Source of the DNA: Cylicocyclus nassatus
Taxonomy: Eukaryota > Nematoda > Chromadorea > Rhabditida > Strongylidae
NCBI GenBank assembly: GCA_958299035.1
Contig: CATQJL010000001.1
Location: forward strand, 17,653,433 to 17,717,432
Direction: 5' to 3'
Length of the DNA: 64,000 bases
The notes beneath the pieces are model-generated. The model was not told the origin of the DNA, made no database searches, and saw nothing but the letters and a program-made list of their open reading frames with translations. Both the position numbers and the translations under genes were made by a program. Positions 11,890-23,492 of this stretch are shown here, in pieces; within the stretch, counting starts at the first letter, position 1; every line of letters starts with the position of its first letter.

Positions 11890-12680
11890 AGGCGAACTGG
11901 ATGAGCCGCACACCATAAGGTGCGCCGTGATAAGCTGCTTTTGAATTAAGCTTTTTTCATACGCGATGCCGTCCTCTAGAAAAAGTTATGAGCGGTCAGA
12001 TGTGGCAAGTCAATGGGGCTTTAACGTATAATGTGCTTCAAAATCCAACTTGGGATTGCATGACTAGCAAAATATTGAGTGTAGTAATTTCAAGAGATGT
12101 TCAAATTTGGCGGAAATATAAAGAACTGTTTTTAATAACGGTATGACGTCGTATATCTGCCAAATTTGGACTTTTCATTACTCTATCAAAGAACTTTAGT
12201 TGTTTTTAGTCGTTCAAAAACAGTTATTTGTGTTTCCTTCAGATGGAGCATTTCTTAAAGTAAGTATAGGACTCTGCAGGATGGCGAGAGTCGGTGAGTA
12301 TGCGGCCATTGCGCACGCAGGATGCTCCAAGGCCTCAAACCACTCAAACAATCCTGTACTTTTCGGAATCGACTCAAATAGTTGAAAGCTCACATCTGAT
12401 AACAGAAAAACTTCTAAAAGGAGAAAGAAAACCGAGAAAGCTCAATGCGCGAGCAATGGCCGCAACCTCACCGACTCTCGCGATCCTGCAGGGCCCTATA
12501 CACTCAATATCACTAGTCATGCACTTTCAAGGTGGATTCATGAACACATTATGCACTGAAACCCCAATGATTTCGCATTTTCAACCGCTCATAACTTCTT
12601 CGGAGAACGGCATCGCAGATACGGAAGGTAAACTTGGAATCAGTTCATAAAGACAAATCTTAACACATGCGCTTCATTCC
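11890..12680. repeat. Degenerate foldback repeat
   Basis: Two nested pairs of inverted segments are visible. ctctagaaaaagttatgagcgg (about 11,975) pairs with ccgctcataacttcttcgg (about 12,588). gcaggatggcgagagtcgg (12,277) pairs with ccgactctcgcgatcctgc (12,471). Exact ends are unclear. Nothing coding is recognised. Confidence 0.6.
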
Positions 12681-13004
12681 AGTTGGCCACTTTGAGTTGG
12701 GATCGTTCCCATATCAGAGGTGTTGATACATTCCTGTTGGAGGTATTTGTTCAACGCACTATAGGGAACTGCATGATCGCTATGTCACTGAGGCAGGAGC
12801 CAGACTTATCCTGCTTAACCGGTTCGTCCGTTTCACTCATTCGCTACGGACCAAATCAAAGCACTGATCAATAGTAGGGGAGGAGGAGGGCGAATGAAGG
12901 TGTATTACAGGGTAAGTCTGGCGCCTATCTGAGCCGTGGGAAGGACATCGGACGTGCGCGGCGCAATGGTCATACGCACGCGACTCTTGCGACCATGCAG
13001 GCCT

Positions 13005-13197
13005 CTATGGCACGTGCCACACTTGATCCGCTTGATCCGCTTCATCATTGGCCAATTCAGTGAACTAACCAATAGTGAAGTGGATGAAGTGGATCAGGCG
13101 GATCAAGCGGACGACCGCTTCGCTACTGGTCAGCTCACTGAATCGACCAATGACGAAGCGGATAAAGTGGGTCAAGCGGATCAAGTATGGCGCTGCC
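13005..13197. repeat. GATCCGCTT palindromic repeat, copy 1
   Basis: Alternating cttgatccgcttgatccgc and its inverse gcggatcaagcgg around ccaata/g cores, so it folds on itself several times. Related copies are at about 52,545-52,715 and 61,030-61,232. Confidence 0.65.
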
Positions 13198-13260
13198 TAT
13201 ACGATATGTGACCGTCGCTTATATCGAGCTAGGCATGATCCTAACAAATGATTGTTTTAG

Positions 13261-13461
13261 TGGGCCCATGTGGCCGGAAAACTTCATCCCGAACAAACGA
13301 TCGTGTATTTTGGATGCGCTCGAGTGGCGCAACATGGTGACGCTTGTATTTTTGCAATCAACTTCTGGGCGGCGACAAAAATTGCCTCCGAATGGCACAA
13401 GAATGGATTCAGGTATACGCCATATGCGCCGCATTTGTCAAATACTCACAGCAATCATTGA
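13261..13461 (+). CDS. Orphan terminal exon candidate, unknown function
   Basis: Acceptor tgattgttttag at 13,260 opens a frame WAHVAGKLHPEQTIVYFG... to a stop at 13,459-13,461. AATAAA follows at about 13,624. The peptide is soluble-looking (about 66 aa) and matches no family I recognise. No convincing upstream exon was found in 12,680-13,000, so it may be a fragment of a decayed gene. Confidence 0.3.
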   Translation, partial: WAHVAGKLHPEQTIVYFGCARVAQHGDACIFAINFWAATKIASEWHKNGFRYTPYAPHLSNTHSNH

Positions 13462-14238
13462 TTCATCTGCTATTTTGCTATTTTATCTTTATCTTATCTT
13501 TATCTATCTTCTTAGTTTTAGATATTCAGTTGGTAATTCATCTGCTATTTTACTATTTTTCTTTGCGATCTGCTAGTTTTATATGTTCGGTTAGTGATGC
13601 TTGCATTTTTTGTAATTCTGCTCAATAAAGCTTAATAATCAAGAGTACCAAGTATCTACGATTATTATAGAACCGAGGGCGAACACATTGGGGATTCAAT
13701 TATCACAAAAATTTTCTAATGTCTCTGTAGGCGAGTAACTGATCGATGGCTCATGCACTCTCCAGCCTTTGATATGGCTTAAATCTCACGATGAATGTGA
13801 GATCAATTGGGGAGGGGGGGGGTGTCCAACATTCCCCCGAGTCAGCAGGTTTTCTACTAGCGCAAAAAGCTTTTGCACTTCTTCTTCAGCAATTTTCATA
13901 GAAAATTTTCTTTGCGAGCGCAATTTTGCCCTTGCAAATTGCGCCCTTGGCAATCCTGCGCGCAAACGTTTTGTAGAATTACTAGGGTCAGGAGTCACAC
14001 CGCGCGCGGCAGACGTCGGCCCCGGGAAATTTTGTGCCTCACAAAACTCTACGGTGCTGGCACGACGCCATAATAGGCGTGTGAGGGGTGGCGGCAGATA
14101 CATGACTCGATACCATGTAAGACTTCCGCAGGGGCACTGACGGGAGCTGAGGCCTTACCTTCAAGTCGCGTTGCGGCGTCGCTTGGCGGAAAATCGTGAC
14201 GCCTGACCCGCCTCCTGTGAAAGAGGGGCTTACTTCTA
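13462..14238. other. No gene recognised
   Basis: AT-rich to 13,700, then a GC-richer block with a poly-G run near 13,812 and one long meaningless frame on each strand. No splice signals or known domains are seen. Confidence 0.4.
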
Positions 14239-14705
14239 CTTACAAGGAAACCGTGTCGAGTCGAAGTGGCCTTTCCAGATGAGACACATACTGCTTTGAA
14301 GTGCATTAATCTGTGATTCCAAATCTGCTTTCCAAATCTGCCAAGCGCCTCTGGGTGCCGAGTTATGCTCGTTTTTCAGGTCGAAAAATTGAACGCAAAA
14401 CTGAAGCAAAATCGCTCAAATCTGCTCAATTGGTCCAGTGTCAAGTATCAGAGCTGTTTATGCAATGGATACATTTTATTTAATATGCTAATACTTAACA
14501 TTGCTTTATCTGAGCGCTGGACGGATTGCAACAATCAATTTTACCTAAATTCTGCATTCATTTTTCGTTCCGAAGAACGGTCATAACTCGACGTCCAGAG
14601 GCGCTTGGCAGATTTGGAAGGCAGATTTGGAATCACCGCTTAATACTCTTCAAAGCAGTATGGGTCTCATTTGGAAAGGCCACTTCGACTCGACACGGTT
14701 CCCTT
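14239..14705. repeat. Foldback element, ~130-bp arms
   Basis: Left arm 14,239-14,368 (gaaaccgtgtcgagtcgaagtggcc...) pairs with right arm 14,578-14,705. The spacer between them is AT-rich. It has no coding content. Confidence 0.75.
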
Positions 14706-15950
14706 GTTAGTATAGAATTGAGTGATAGCTCAAAAGCAAAGCGAATAAGAAGTAGGGGACATGAAAAGGTCAAAGGGAAATTTGTAATTTTGCGAAATCA
14801 ACGAACAATTTCAAAGTACTCTTGGTGCAAAGTTGTGCAAAGCCCTAATTTTAGTGCAAAAACAGAATGGTTATTGCTTTGAATCGACTTTTGTGGTATA
14901 TCATAAATATCACAAAAAGCAATCATTACAAATGTTCTTGTTATACGGTATCCCTCCCTTGTAAGCACGCTCAGAATGTTTAAGAATACAGCAGCAAATG
15001 CAGAAATATCTTGCCATACCTCATCTGAAGATAATGTTCGCTTAAATCCTCTACTTTAAGTTTTTTTTCATTTCTGAGCACGGTATTCGTGATAAGTGCA
15101 AAACCACTTTAAATTTAGTTCCCTTCACTGCCCATGCAATATGTGGCATCCAAATAATTTGACTATTCCTTCAGGAATGTTGGTAGTTGTCTGCCAAAAT
15201 CCATTTTATTTTCGTAGATAATATCGAGTTGGTTCATAATTAATGCACGTTTTCTCAACTCCCTCTTTCAATGAAAATATTCTCGCGAGGTAGAATCAGT
15301 CGAATAAAAATTTTGATTACTTCAAATAATAAATCTTAGAAATTTTGTAGCACGAGCCACAGAGTTACAAAAAATTGCTCTAGATGGCAAAAGTTTGTCC
15401 TCCTGCTGGCTATCGCTGCTCCTTCAAAAGTCTCAGATAAAAATTTCGAAACTTAGCGAAAGTTAGACATGGTGAAAAAAGGGGTTGTAATGTCCAGCGA
15501 TTATCACACTTTCTATCAGATATCGCAGCTGGAAAGAGCAAGAAATTTCGCATCGAATACAGCCCAAAATGTTTGTTCATTTTGATGTCGAAATTTGCGT
15601 GTAAAAAACCTGACAAAACTATTGAACCGACCTAATAAGATATCTTGAGACTGATGATTGCTCTTTTATAAAACAGCTGTAGCAATAAAATGTTGTAGTT
15701 TGTAGTTTCAGCATCATGAAGTCCTACTAAATCCTCTTTAGCTTTTTTCCGAATTTGGCGCTGAACATCACAGTGTTTTAAGTTAGCCGATGATTAATCG
15801 TCAAACAATCAACCTTTGTTTTTATAACTGTTTCAACGATTCTGGTGATGTGCAGTTGAGTTGTTTATACATGTGAGTAAACAAAACCAACGATTAACCC
15901 ATGATACTGTGTCTGAGCTGATTATGCTAAATTATCACACAAGTAACATT
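14706..15950. other. Intergenic, one mariner-end fragment
   Basis: AT-rich sequence without a supported gene. At 15,228-15,262 ggttcataattaatgcacgttttctc matches, inverted, the right end of the element at 32,395-33,305, so it is probably a solo end of that family. Confidence 0.4.
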
Positions 15951-15958
15951 TATAAAAG
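15932..15958 (+). promoter_or_regulatory. TATA box and GATA-type site of Cys-rich/TIL gene 1
   Basis: TATAAAAG at 15,951-15,958 lies 27 bp before the ATG. TTATCA (reverse TGATAA) is at 15,932-15,937, preceded by CTGATTATG. Gene 2 has the same arrangement. Confidence 0.6.
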
Positions 15959-15984
15959 CGTGCAGACTGAGTGTTCCGCGAAAA

Positions 15985-16824
15985 ATGGCATTTGAGAAAA
16001 CTTGCATTTTATTTTTGTGTGAGTACTATATTTGAATCAAAGTTCTCGCAAATGAAGGAAAATTTCAATAACTTTGTTTGTAGTGTTGCTTACACTCGTC
16101 AGTGCTCGTCATTTCCATATTCTCAACTTTGCAGAGCGAGGCAAGTTTATGAGTAATTTTACTTTGTTTATAATCAACCCTATGGAGTTAAGGAGAGCTG
16201 GACAACGTAAGCGGTGTTATTTCTTGTGAAGAAAAACAATGCCCTCCACCAAGCACTTGTGTTCTTGGATCAGTTCTGTGTCCATTTGGTTCCATTCCGA
16301 TTTGTCTGCTGTATCCCACAGAATGCATACGTTAGTCTTGGCCTTTATACGTATTCTTTGTTGAAGTACTGCCAATCTTCCAGGTACTGACGGCACGGTA
16401 CAGATTGATATGTCCGGCGATGAAGCATGGGACGCAATCGGAGATTATCCCGAGGGATCAGGTGTGTTAAAAACAACATAAGAGCTTTATGATATGATAT
16501 AAATATAAGTTTTTCAACGCAGGTGGCTGTCCGACCAATATGTACAGTTCTACTTGTGGATTTATTTGTCCACGCGAATGCAGAGAAGTAAGTGTGTAGT
16601 GATATGAAAAAACTCTCCTCTTGTTCTTTCAGTTATGTTTCAAATCTGCTAGCCTAGTGGTATGTGAAAAATTTCAGGAGCAAGCCTGCTTCGATATTGT
16701 ATGTTCGGATGTAGAGAGATGTTTCTGCAACTCTGGACATATACCTTTAAACACAAGTGATTTGAGCGTTGGTTGCACGCCTGGAGAATGTTCAAGCTCC
16801 ACGAATCGAACTATTACGATTTGA
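15985..16824 (+). CDS. Secreted Cys-rich/TIL-domain protein 1
   Basis: Six exons, 15985-16018, 16084-16140, 16193-16330, 16384-16461, 16523-16587 and 16633-16824, give 187 aa. Signal peptide MAFEKTCILFLLLLTLVSA. Residues ~40-75 form a Cys-rich module with C-x4-C-P-P spacing (CEEKQCPPPSTC). An acidic/Gly linker with only one Ser-Gly follows. The C-terminal TIL-like module starts GCPTNMYSSTCGFIC and holds more cysteines than its paralogues. Intron 2 has a GC donor (gcaagt at 16141) and its acceptor could be shifted by 3 bp. TIL domains usually block serine proteases, but no reactive site is proven here. It is a shortened paralogue of the genes at 35.5 and 44.9 kb, with no Ser-Gly exons. Confidence 0.82.
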
Positions 16825-17065
16825 CTGTACATAAATTGTTTTCTTACTGTACATATAAGCATTTTGCTTCAAAAAAAAACTAAACGTTACAGTGGTGTGA
16901 GGAATACGCAACATTCACATGTTGAGCAGCATTCTACACGATTAATCAAATCCAGGTCGGAGAGGAGAAAAAGGCTTAGGTCTGGACAATGGTGCCAATG
17001 AGCTCTTTGATTCTTCTTCTTGTGCAAAACTCTTTGAATGAATAGCGCATCAAAAGCTGGAAATA

Positions 17066-17983
17066 TTAGGTTGTAAAGAAAGATCCCGGGCACTTGCAAA
17101 AATTTTTTTTTTCAAATCGCTGTAACTTCAAGCAGATTGATTCTTTTTTGGAGTTACAAACTTCATTGCAAAGACAATTTTCTCTACAACATATATCCGT
17201 CTTGCTGGCTTCTCAGCACCTCACTGCGGTCCACCAGCTGCGCAGAAGGGCAAAAGGTCGTCGCGAAAAGTCGCCTATTTGTGCAGGGTTATCTCAGGCA
17301 TGATGAGAGCTGGAGAGCCCAGATGCTGTAGTTATATAAAGGTCTGCTGGGTTGTCATGAGGACCATTCAGGTTTTTTGAAGCCCACCTGCAAAAAAATT
17401 TTTCCCAGGAAGTTTGAAAAATCGACCATTTTTCGCCCCTAATGCACCATTTTTCGAGTAAGTGAATTTGTAGTCTTCTAGTTCTGCAATAAAGGAACCT
17501 CTTCGACTACTGCGAACATTGTTGGGGTAATGCCTTGCAAATCTTTTGGACCCATCATCCAGGCGTGGCGATCCCTGCAGAAGCGACGCCAGCGGCGAAA
17601 AGACTTGCAGTCAGAGGCAAGTTCGACAGCTTGTAATTTCTGAGAGCAAATCGCAAAACTCGAGTACACCGGCGGGTCAGAAGTTAACAGACTTCTCAAC
17701 CAAACCAGTCAAACCACCCATGATTTGGACGAATTTCTTTGATTTGCACAAAAATTGGCCGTAGAAAGAAAAATTGCGAAATTTTTGTGGTTGGAAAAAT
17801 TTCTCTTCTTGATGTGCAGGTCAAACACGTCTTGGCATCGATAAAAGTCAGAAGACTTGTTGAAAACTTCAAGCTTCCCTCTGCTGAATAGTATCACAAA
17901 CTTGGTGTCAAAGCCGAGCGCTGAAAAAATGCGTTTGGAAATGAAATTTCCAAAAGTGCCCGGGAACTTTCTTTACAATCTAA
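17066..17983. mobile_element. Mariner-type non-autonomous element
   Basis: Ends TTAGGTTGTAAAGAAAG and, inverted, TTAGATTGTAAAGAAAG, both continuing into CCCGGGCACTT, with TA on each side (17,064 and 17,984). TTAGGTTG-type ends with TA duplications are typical of mariners. No intact transposase is seen. Confidence 0.75.
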
Positions 17984-18369
17984 TAAAATCCCTCGAAAAG
18001 TGAAAAATGCTTTTTGACCATAGCATCGCAGGGAAATCTGGTGGATGGCATCACTTAGCATATTCACTGAGACTCACATGCTCACCGCAGTGGAATATAT
18101 GCATTATGGTTCATGAAAGCACAGGTGCGATAGTGTGAGAATTTTCTCACCCCCTCTTCACCCCTGAGTCGGGACCAAGGTGACCCCCTTTACCAAAAGC
18201 CGAGAAGAAAATCAAAAGTGAGGTTAGATTAAGCAAAGGAGATATTTGAACGTGAATTGTTTATGTGTAGGAAAGGAGTCTGTTGAAAAAAGTGCTTGGT
18301 GAGTAGTACTTCTGGACATTCTCGATTTTTTTAATATAAAAAAATTCATAACTTTTGTAGATGAACACC

Positions 18370-19165
18370 TTTTTGGCGAGATGGCCACCATTGGAACCGC
18401 CTCGTCCTCCGCTTTCAGAAAATGTATACACTGCCTAAGGTCCATTAGAAAAAGTGCCTGGGTGAAGGGTGTGCCCAGTGATTTTTGGAGATTTTTGAGT
18501 TTTCACCATTGGAACCGCCTCGTCCCCCGCTTTCAGAAAATATATACTTTGCCCGAGGTACATTAAAAAAGTGCCGGGTGAAGGGTGGGTGAGACTTTTA
18601 TAATGGGAGTGCTCAAATAGACGTTTTACAATGGTAAAAAAGCCTCCACTTGAGCACTCCTATTATAAAAGTCTCACCGACCGTTCACCCGGCACTTTTT
18701 CAAACGGATCCCAGGCAAAGTATATGTTTTCTGAAAGCGGAGGATGAGGCGCTTTTAATGGTGACCATCTTGGCGTACAAGATGTTCATCTACAAAAGTT
18801 ACGAATTTTTTTTATGTTAAAAACTCGAAAATCCCCAGAAATCACAAGGACACCCTTCACCCAGGTACCTTTTTGGAAGGATTTCAAACATGCTATATGT
18901 TTTCTGAAAGCGGAGGACAAGATCGTTTTAATGGTGACCATCTTGGCGTACAAGATGTTCATCTACAAAAGTTAGGATTTTTTTATCCTAGAACTCGTAA
19001 ATGTCCAGAAATCTACCAATACTCTTCATCAGGCACTTTTTCAACAGACTCCAGGCAAACTGTATATTCCCTGAAAGCGGAAAGCAAGATGGTTTCAAAA
19101 ACATTTCCCTTGCTGACGTTGCTGTTCATCCACAGAAATTACGAATTTCTTATTTTAGAAAATTC
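18370..19165. repeat. Array of ~130-bp units around a hairpin
   Basis: Copies of cctcgtcctccgctttcag or its inverse ctgaaagcggaggac occur near 18,400, 18,520, 18,730, 18,910 and 19,070. Orientation switches at 18,590-18,680, where gagacttttataatgggagtgctcaa pairs with its inverse. The array makes up the left half of the 2.09-kb hAT derivative. Confidence 0.75.
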
Positions 19166-19513
19166 GTAAATGCTTGAGCGTAATTAGCACTCAAGACCGC
19201 ATTATCGACTTCTCAGCCCTGTTCGCCAAGCCTTGTCGTACACATTTCACGAAATCTGGCATTGTGTGCAACGACTGGCTCACACACTGTCACTATTCAG
19301 GTAATCACTAAAGCAGTCTGCATGTTGCAGCCTTAGTTCAGTAAGGCCTTTGTGTCCCTATCTTTGAGCGGTTCGAGTCATTATATTCGATGCATTCAAC
19401 ATATTAAGGAGAGGGACAACCGGTCAAGTGAAGAGCTGCGGATTGCGATACCGCTGTAAGCGAATTGACAACTGCTCGATACTCCGAGATTGAGGAACAG
19501 CCAACCATGGACC

Positions 19514-20020
19514 ATGTTTCGATTATGTATTCTTCTTTCCGTCATTATTTCCCACTGTCAGGCCTAAAAACAACCGAAATTTTCTGTGGGACAAAGACTA
19601 TGTGAGCCGCGCTTCTCAGAACTTTCAACATTATATCTTGGAATAAACGCCCAAAAGAACCTTAATGAGTTCGATGAGTTTATCGAGATTGATTTTCCCG
19701 AAAAGGAATGCCAAAATATGAAGAAACTGGTTCTTCAACCTTACATCATTCTGTGATTGACACAAGACCTTTGTTCAATACAACGGCAAGTCCATTATTT
19801 TATTGCAAGCTGCACCAATGGTCAATAAAGGATAAGGAGTTTTATTTTATAATCGAGAATCAAAGCGGCAGTAGCACAAGCAGGAGAGAATTTGACATTG
19901 CTTCTACTCATGCAGATAGCAGCATTTCGACAATAGCATCAGTCTTAGAAAGTTCAAATCTCCTCATTACGCTTCTGCACCGGAAGACAAGTCCCACTAT
20001 TCAGTGGTTTGTTTGCTTTT
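19514..20020 (+). pseudogene. Broken copy of the hAT N-terminal secreted-type domain
   Basis: An ATG near 19,514 starts MFRLCILLSVIISHCQA, a good signal peptide, then a TAA. The same frame resumes KQPKFSVGQRLCEPRFSELS, clearly homologous to KFSVGRRLCKPRFSEIS of the large element. A second stop and a frame change occur near 19,753, after which IDTRPLFNTTASPLFY continues the match to about 20,020. The zinc finger and transposase parts are absent. Confidence 0.8.
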
Positions 20021-20209
20021 TTTGTTTCAAGCAAACAAATTTTCGCATGAAGAAGAAATTGAGACCACCACTCCCCCCCCCTAACCCCCCTCACCCCGGT
20101 CGACATTTACGATTTCTTGATTAACTGAAACACCCTTCACCCGGAGGGGCTGCGACCGCTGTGACCCCCTTCACCCTGGAAGGGTCATTCTCACCTTATC
20201 GCACCCGTG

Positions 20210-21190
20210 CATGAAAGTAGACTTCTGGGCCCGTAGTAATCCACCCCGCATGTTGGCATAAGACATGACGGCAAGCTCGCGAACCTCACGACAAGCTCGC
20301 GTTCTGGCCCTTTTATTACTTTGATCCTCAGAGAAACAAACAAATAATGACAACAAGCATCTCGTCAGAAGTCTGCAAAGTTCAATTTCTGCAATGAAGT
20401 ATAATTTGTGCATTTTGCTCTATGTGTGTTCGTTCTTTCTCGGGAAACGTCTCCTTAAACGAGTTGACGTTAGCAATTATACAGCGCAGTGTTTCGAGAA
20501 AGAGTGAACAGTGAACAGTGAATGCGAATTAACTTGCTTTGAGCTCACTGTTGCTTGAATCTGAGCGTGCAAATCATTGGGAATAGAAGCCAACCAGGTA
20601 CTGAAGAGCAGGTATAGGCCCAATGTTATGACCAGAACTCGGAAAAACAAAGCAGGTTAACTTAACTATATACCTACATTTCTGCGATTAACCACTCCTT
20701 TTCAAACCAGCCGTCTACATAATCAAGGATGAAACCGTGACGGCAGCTGTTTTGTCTTTTAAAGACTGTCAACAATGCGAATAAAACACTTCTTTTGTCG
20801 AATACAGCGGATTCCTACCAGCAGTTTTAGCATCCAAAAACATACATGGCGATCCCTTCATCGACTGAGTGACAGAAAATCCATTCCAAAACGTAGAAAA
20901 ATAATGATCGGCGATTGGTTTACTCGCTGTCAGCTTACCTGTAAAATTCACAAGTAGCAAGAAACACACAGTAGGAATGGAAAAAACGGTTGAAGTTATG
21001 CAAAAATGCGTTCCACGACGGTTTTTTGCCCAGCAAGGCAAAAAAGTTTATCATTCCAGCAGTTTTTGATATTTTCTAACTGTTTTGGACCATAAGGATG
21101 TCTCAATTACAAAAGAAAAATAACAAAAATACAGAAAACGTTTGAAAATCCGGCACTAAAACAAAGCAATGTCATGAACCTGCCGGCATC
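20210..21190. other. No gene recognised
   Basis: AT-rich flank of the hAT derivative. Open frames on both strands lack splice context or recognisable motifs. Confidence 0.4.
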
Positions 21191-21560
21191 TCGACATGGT
21201 CCGACCACGACGAGATGCCGGCAGGTTGCACTCCTCAATATGCACGCTATTTTCCTTTCTTTGCTGACATGAGGGCGAGATGCCGGCAGGTTGAGGGCGA
21301 GATCGCGGCAGAAATCTCGACAAAATACCTCACGAAGTTGCCGGCAGGTCAATCTTTTGGGTCCAAAATTTGGAGTTGTCGGGATTTTTCGGATTTTTTT
21401 GATCTCCATCTGGTGCCCACCTCTAAGCTGGACCGTCAGTCCTGGAGAGTGCCAGACTGATTGCTTTGGGGAACTTATAGAGGGCGCTGACAGTTTTCAT
21501 GACCTGAGGGCGAGATCGCGGCGAGTTGAGGGCAAGACCTGCCGGCAGGTAGGGTAAATT
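21190..21560. repeat. GAGATGCCGGCAGGTT / GAGGGCGAGATCGCGG short-repeat field
   Basis: The words gagatgccggcaggtt, gagggcgagatcgcggc and their inverses recur at least eight times at irregular spacing. The sequence is markedly more GC-rich than its surroundings. Confidence 0.6.
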
Positions 21561-21929
21561 ACTACTGGCCCTGATCTCAAGTGAGACATTGGCCCGTAGT
21601 AAACCCCCTCTCAGCGCAACTCGGCTGGGGGCGGGCCCACGTTGAACGTAGAACGACTCAGCCCAGTGTCAAACGAGTGATTGATTGGAAAATCCATACC
21701 CCTCGAGCAATCACGGCGATTGCCTCGAATAGCCTTTACGGGAAACACGAAACAAAGTCCGGTGGTATAGTGGCGTAGACGTTGGCGTGATGTTGGCGGG
21801 ATGTCAGGATCAAACCCGCCGCAGGGCAACTTTTTTGCGGCGGCCTCAAAAAAGCCGATTTTGTCGGAATAGCAGTCAGTCTGCAGCTGAAGTCGAAAGA
21901 AACATAGCTAACACGCCCGCAACATGTAC

Positions 21930-22530
21930 GACATGTCGGCAGCAATATGTAGCATGTAGCATGCACTTGGCTATAATCGTCGCGAGAGACAACATGTTGC
22001 ATGTGGCAGCAACATGTTGCTGGATCCAGTAAGTTGTTACGTGTTTTTGTTTGATGTAGATCACTACCATATGATGCATGCTGCAGCAAATTGTATGTTG
22101 CGTTTGTTGTAGATGCTGCTGCAACCATGTTGCAAATGCGGCAATCGTGTTGCTGCACCCACATCGCTCACCACACCTGCAGCATGTTGCTTCAATGTTG
22201 CATGTTGCTGCAACACGCAAGCAACATCCTGCTGCAGCCATTAGTTGTTGCTGTGGCATGCATCACGCATGGCGCCATGTTGCATGGCGCTGCTACATGC
22301 AACATAATGTTGCTGCAAGGCTACTTGTTGCTGTGCCATGCATCATACATGGTGCCATGTATCATGTTGCTGCAACAAGCAACAACCATGTTGCTGGATG
22401 CACCACTTGTTGTTGCACCATGCATGATACATGTTTGCAGCCATGTTAATGTCGCAGTACGACGATTGTTGCATGTCGCTGTTGCAAACATACTAGTTGC
22501 CTCTTACAGTATCGTGTGATGCTTGGAACT
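21930..22530. repeat. CAACATG/GCAACATGTTGC repeat field
   Basis: Dense, imperfect repeats of catgttgctgcaacatgcaac in both orientations. The core GCAACATGTTGC is its own reverse complement. Similar clusters lie at 51,830-51,905 and 52,378-52,520. Open frames rich in His, Cys and Ala here are by-products. Confidence 0.7.
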
Positions 22531-22559
22531 AGCATGTCATTGCATGTTGCAAGGTCTTG

Positions 22560-23492
22560 GCAAAATACTGCTCAGCCTGTATCTAATGGACTAGATTGAC
22601 TGGACTGGATTGAATGTTATGTTGTTCTGTTTGTTCTTTGTTTCCATTGTTAAGATAAGGCTTTTTGTGAAATTTTTGGTCTATCATACAGGTACAAGTC
22701 TACGGACTTTCTTGTCCGGTCAGGTCCGTGCATCCCCCGGTGATCAACATGCATGGACCTGTACGGACAAGGAAGCCTTACACGCGATCCAGCACCTCTA
22801 AAATAACAAAAATAACAAAATAACATTACCAGATGGATTCCCGAATTCGGACACGTTCATGCAAGACTACTTGAACATTATAATAAACACCAACTTGTGT
22901 CAAACTAATACCCGCTAGCCAGTTACGGATATCATACTCGTATCCAGCTTGGCTTGAATCTACAAATTACGAACTTCCTTGTCCGGTCAGGACTGATTAT
23001 CAGAAATGCTACACTCTGTGCACAAATGAAAGCAAGTTGGAGCGAATCTTTATTAAGCGAATAATTTCACTTGAAAGATCGAAACTTGCAGAAACAACTT
23101 TAGGTTCAACACAAACATGATATAAGGGCGCGCTGGGGGCGAGACACAGGGCCAGCCGAGGCGCGCCCATCAAAACAACTGGGTTATCCCAACTGCATGG
23201 GCAGCCTATGAGGCTCGCAATAACTCCTCTGAAAATAAGCATTCCAACTAAGTTGAACTGAGCTAGCTCTAAACACGAGGTTGAGAGAGAGAGGAAGAGA
23301 TGTTGGAGTGAGACAGAAAAACCGCATGATGATGCAACAACATGCAACAAAAGATGTGAATGAACACTTGGATATAGTGATCACTGATTATCACCAAAAT
23401 CGTTTGCAAATGCAAATAGTCGAAAAAAAGAACTAAGAACATAAGTAGAAACTGGGGACAAAAAAAACAAACAAAAGTGGAGTACATGAAGT
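22560..23492. other. No gene recognised
   Basis: Contains the inverted words cttgtccggtcaggtccgtgc / cctgtacggacaagg (about 22,708-22,772) and a further cttgtccggtcagg at 22,979. Nothing coding is supported. Confidence 0.4.

Larger units (their letters stand above)
18120..20209. mobile_element. Non-autonomous hAT element with relic cargo
   Basis: Ends CACAGGTGCGATAG and, inverted, CACGGGTGCGATAA are flanked by CATGAAAG at 18,112-18,119 and 20,210-20,217. The ends match those of the 7.08-kb hAT and the fragment at 1-462, including CCCCCTTCACC subterminal words. The left half is a field of inverted and direct ~130-bp units. The right part holds a broken copy of the N-terminal domain of the autonomous element. 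No transposase core is present. Confidence 0.9.

Noticed and set aside
21876..22519. Several 120-142-aa frames rich in Cys, His and Ala
   Set aside because: Produced by CAACATGTTGC repeats in all frames; no protein character.
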